A stretch of 7,193 nucleotides of DNA from an uncultured Clostridia bacterium (GTDB taxonomy: Bacteria > Bacillota_A > Clostridia > Christensenellales > CAG-138), in NCBI GenBank assembly GCA_946539625.1, contig CAMNHT010000066.1, positions 1 to 7,193 of the forward strand. Reading direction: 5' to 3'. The position numbers and the translations under genes are program-made. Positions 6,329 through 7,193 of the stretch are shown here, piece by piece. Numbering within the stretch: position 1 is the stretch's first letter; every line of letters starts with the position of its first letter. Below the pieces are notes generated by a model. It was not told where the DNA came from, ran no database searches, and saw only the letters and a list, made by a program, of their open reading frames with translations.

Positions 6329-7098
6329 AAAAACTTCGTTTGTTTGCAAACCGCGACCGTGAAACGCGGACGCGCATCGCCTATATCGCGCTCACAGCCG
6401 GCACCGTTCTCGTCGCGTTTCTGCTCGTTCTTTTGAACCGCGGGATCTTCGCGCTGTCCGAAAAAGCGCTGTACGACGATCCGGAATACGAGGCTGTCAG
6501 CATCATCAGCGCAAACGGCATTGGCGCGCCGCTGTCGTTCCATACGCGTATTTCACTGTTTTTGCAGTGCGAGCGGCAGGGCGAGGAACGCGCGGTTATG
6601 CCCGGTGAAATGAGCGAAGCCGAGATCACGGAAAAGATCAAAGACCTCTGGACCGATACGCTCGCCGTGCACGCGCCGACCGGAAAGCTTGTAACCGGCG
6701 AATCCGCGGATACCGTGCTGAAGAGGAGCCGCTATACCGTGACGCTGCGAGATTTTTACAACACCGATACCGGCGCAAAGCTCGCGCTCTGGTGCGCGCA
6801 GGCGTACTATAACGCCGATGACGGGCGGGTCTACTGCCTGTCCGTGCAATTCGACAGCCGCACGGGCGAAGCGTATGCGCTTTCCTGCGCTCTGTTTGAC
6901 AGCGTAGCCGCCGAGCAGGCAGAGGACGCATGGAAGCCTTTCCTTGCCGAAAACGGCTACGCCGACACACTTGCGGAGCAGGCGGTCCTGAACCCGACGG
7001 CAAAGGGCTATACCGGAACGCTGACGCTTCCGGACGGGCTGAAGCTTGAAATCACCTATCACACGAACGAGCAGTACGAGATCGCGTTTGCGCGCTGA
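6325..7098 (+). CDS. Unrecognised single-pass membrane protein of the kinase operon
   Basis: I do not recognise this 257-aa protein. It has a short basic N-terminus (KKLRLFANRDRETRTR), one membrane helix (about 18-40) and a roughly 215-residue outside domain, consistent with an anchored type II (N-in) topology. There is no lipobox. The outside part is acidic, with an alternating pattern in YYNADDGRVYCLSVQFDSRT (161-180) and a final LTLPDGLKLEITYHTNEQYE that looks like beta hairpins. Four cysteines (82, 157, 171, 188) could form disulfides. Its ATG overlaps the kinase stop as ATGA, with GA-rich sequence upstream as a ribosome binding site, so it is co-translated with the kinase. The layout recalls the membrane-anchored accessory proteins YycH and YycI beside the WalRK system, but no homology to them is claimed. 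Confidence 0.85.
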   Translation: MKKLRLFANRDRETRTRIAYIALTAGTVLVAFLLVLLNRGIFALSEKALYDDPEYEAVSIISANGIGAPLSFHTRISLFLQCERQGEERAVMPGEMSEAEITEKIKDLWTDTLAVHAPTGKLVTGESADTVLKRSRYTVTLRDFYNTDTGAKLALWCAQAYYNADDGRVYCLSVQFDSRTGEAYALSCALFDSVAAEQAEDAWKPFLAENGYADTLAEQAVLNPTAKGYTGTLTLPDGLKLEITYHTNEQYEIAFAR

Positions 7099-7099
7099 T

Positions 7100-7185
7100 C
7101 GCCGCGTGACGGCGTACCCCTCCGCCGTGAGACGGTGGGGGTCCCCCTCGTGAGACGACCCACCCCCCACCGTGAGACGGCGGGG
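7100..7185. repeat. Array of short hairpin repeats (CGTGAGACG)
   Basis: CGTGAGACG occurs exactly three times (7126-7134, 7149-7157, 7171-7179) at 23- and 22-bp steps. A degenerate CGTGACG at 7105-7111 lies one further period upstream. Each sits at the tip of an inverted repeat: 7100-7104/7110-7114; 7119-7128/7132-7141 with a GAG loop and two wobbles; 7148-7151/7155-7158; and 7165-7173/7177-7185 with one mismatch. In addition 7132-7141 pairs perfectly with 7164-7173, an alternative larger fold. It starts right after the operon stop codon. No T-run follows on either strand, so it is not a classical terminator, although it could block exonucleases. It may extend past the window edge. Confidence 0.75.
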
Positions 7186-7193
7186 AAATAAAT

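Noticed and set aside
7100..7193. CRISPR array or classical terminator at the right edge
   Set aside because: The repeated unit is about 9 bp with spacers of about 13 bp, too short for CRISPR. No T-run follows any hairpin on either strand.

Overview
The window looks like chromosomal DNA of a GC-rich (well over half G+C by eye) member of the Bacillota, probably an uncultured clostridial lineage. This is inferred from strong AGGAG-type ribosome binding sites, sigma-A promoters with 17-bp spacers and often a TGn extension, a small DUF1858 redox-disulfide protein, and a clostridial-style cytoplasmic GH13 enzyme. No rRNA, tRNA, insertion sequence, phage gene or CRISPR array is visible, and there is no gene-free stretch longer than about 250 bases.

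The left half (18-3993) is read on the minus strand. In transcription order it holds a GH13 alpha-glucan hydrolase (3993-2095), an 88-bp gap with a strong promoter, a 68-aa DUF1858 protein (2006-1800), a convincing rho-independent terminator (1786-1758), a TrmH/SpoU-family RNA 2'-O-methyltransferase (1752-949) and, 4 nt later, an APH-fold phosphotransferase (944-18). The terminator sits just upstream of the methyltransferase start codon, which has no visible Shine-Dalgarno. Expression of the last two genes therefore probably depends on read-through or on an unseen internal promoter.

The centre (about 3994-4235) is a divergent control region. The GH13 promoter on the minus strand (4028-4000) would start its RNA on the A of the start codon, so the mRNA is predicted to be leaderless. 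A strong extended -10 promoter faces the other way (4052-4080). An 8-bp palindrome lies midway between the two -35 boxes. The 149-nt leader of the rightward transcript carries a 12-bp palindrome, two TGTTACA repeats and a possible second extended -10.

The right half (4236-7098) is a compact plus-strand operon: an OmpR-family response regulator, a membrane histidine kinase and an unrecognised single-pass membrane protein. Both junctions are ATGA overlaps. The natural reading is a three-part signalling unit in which the third protein is a membrane-anchored accessory to, or readout of, the kinase; this is inference from layout. The window closes (7100-7185) with a GC-rich array of short hairpins built on CGTGAGACG at 22-23 bp intervals, which may continue past the edge.
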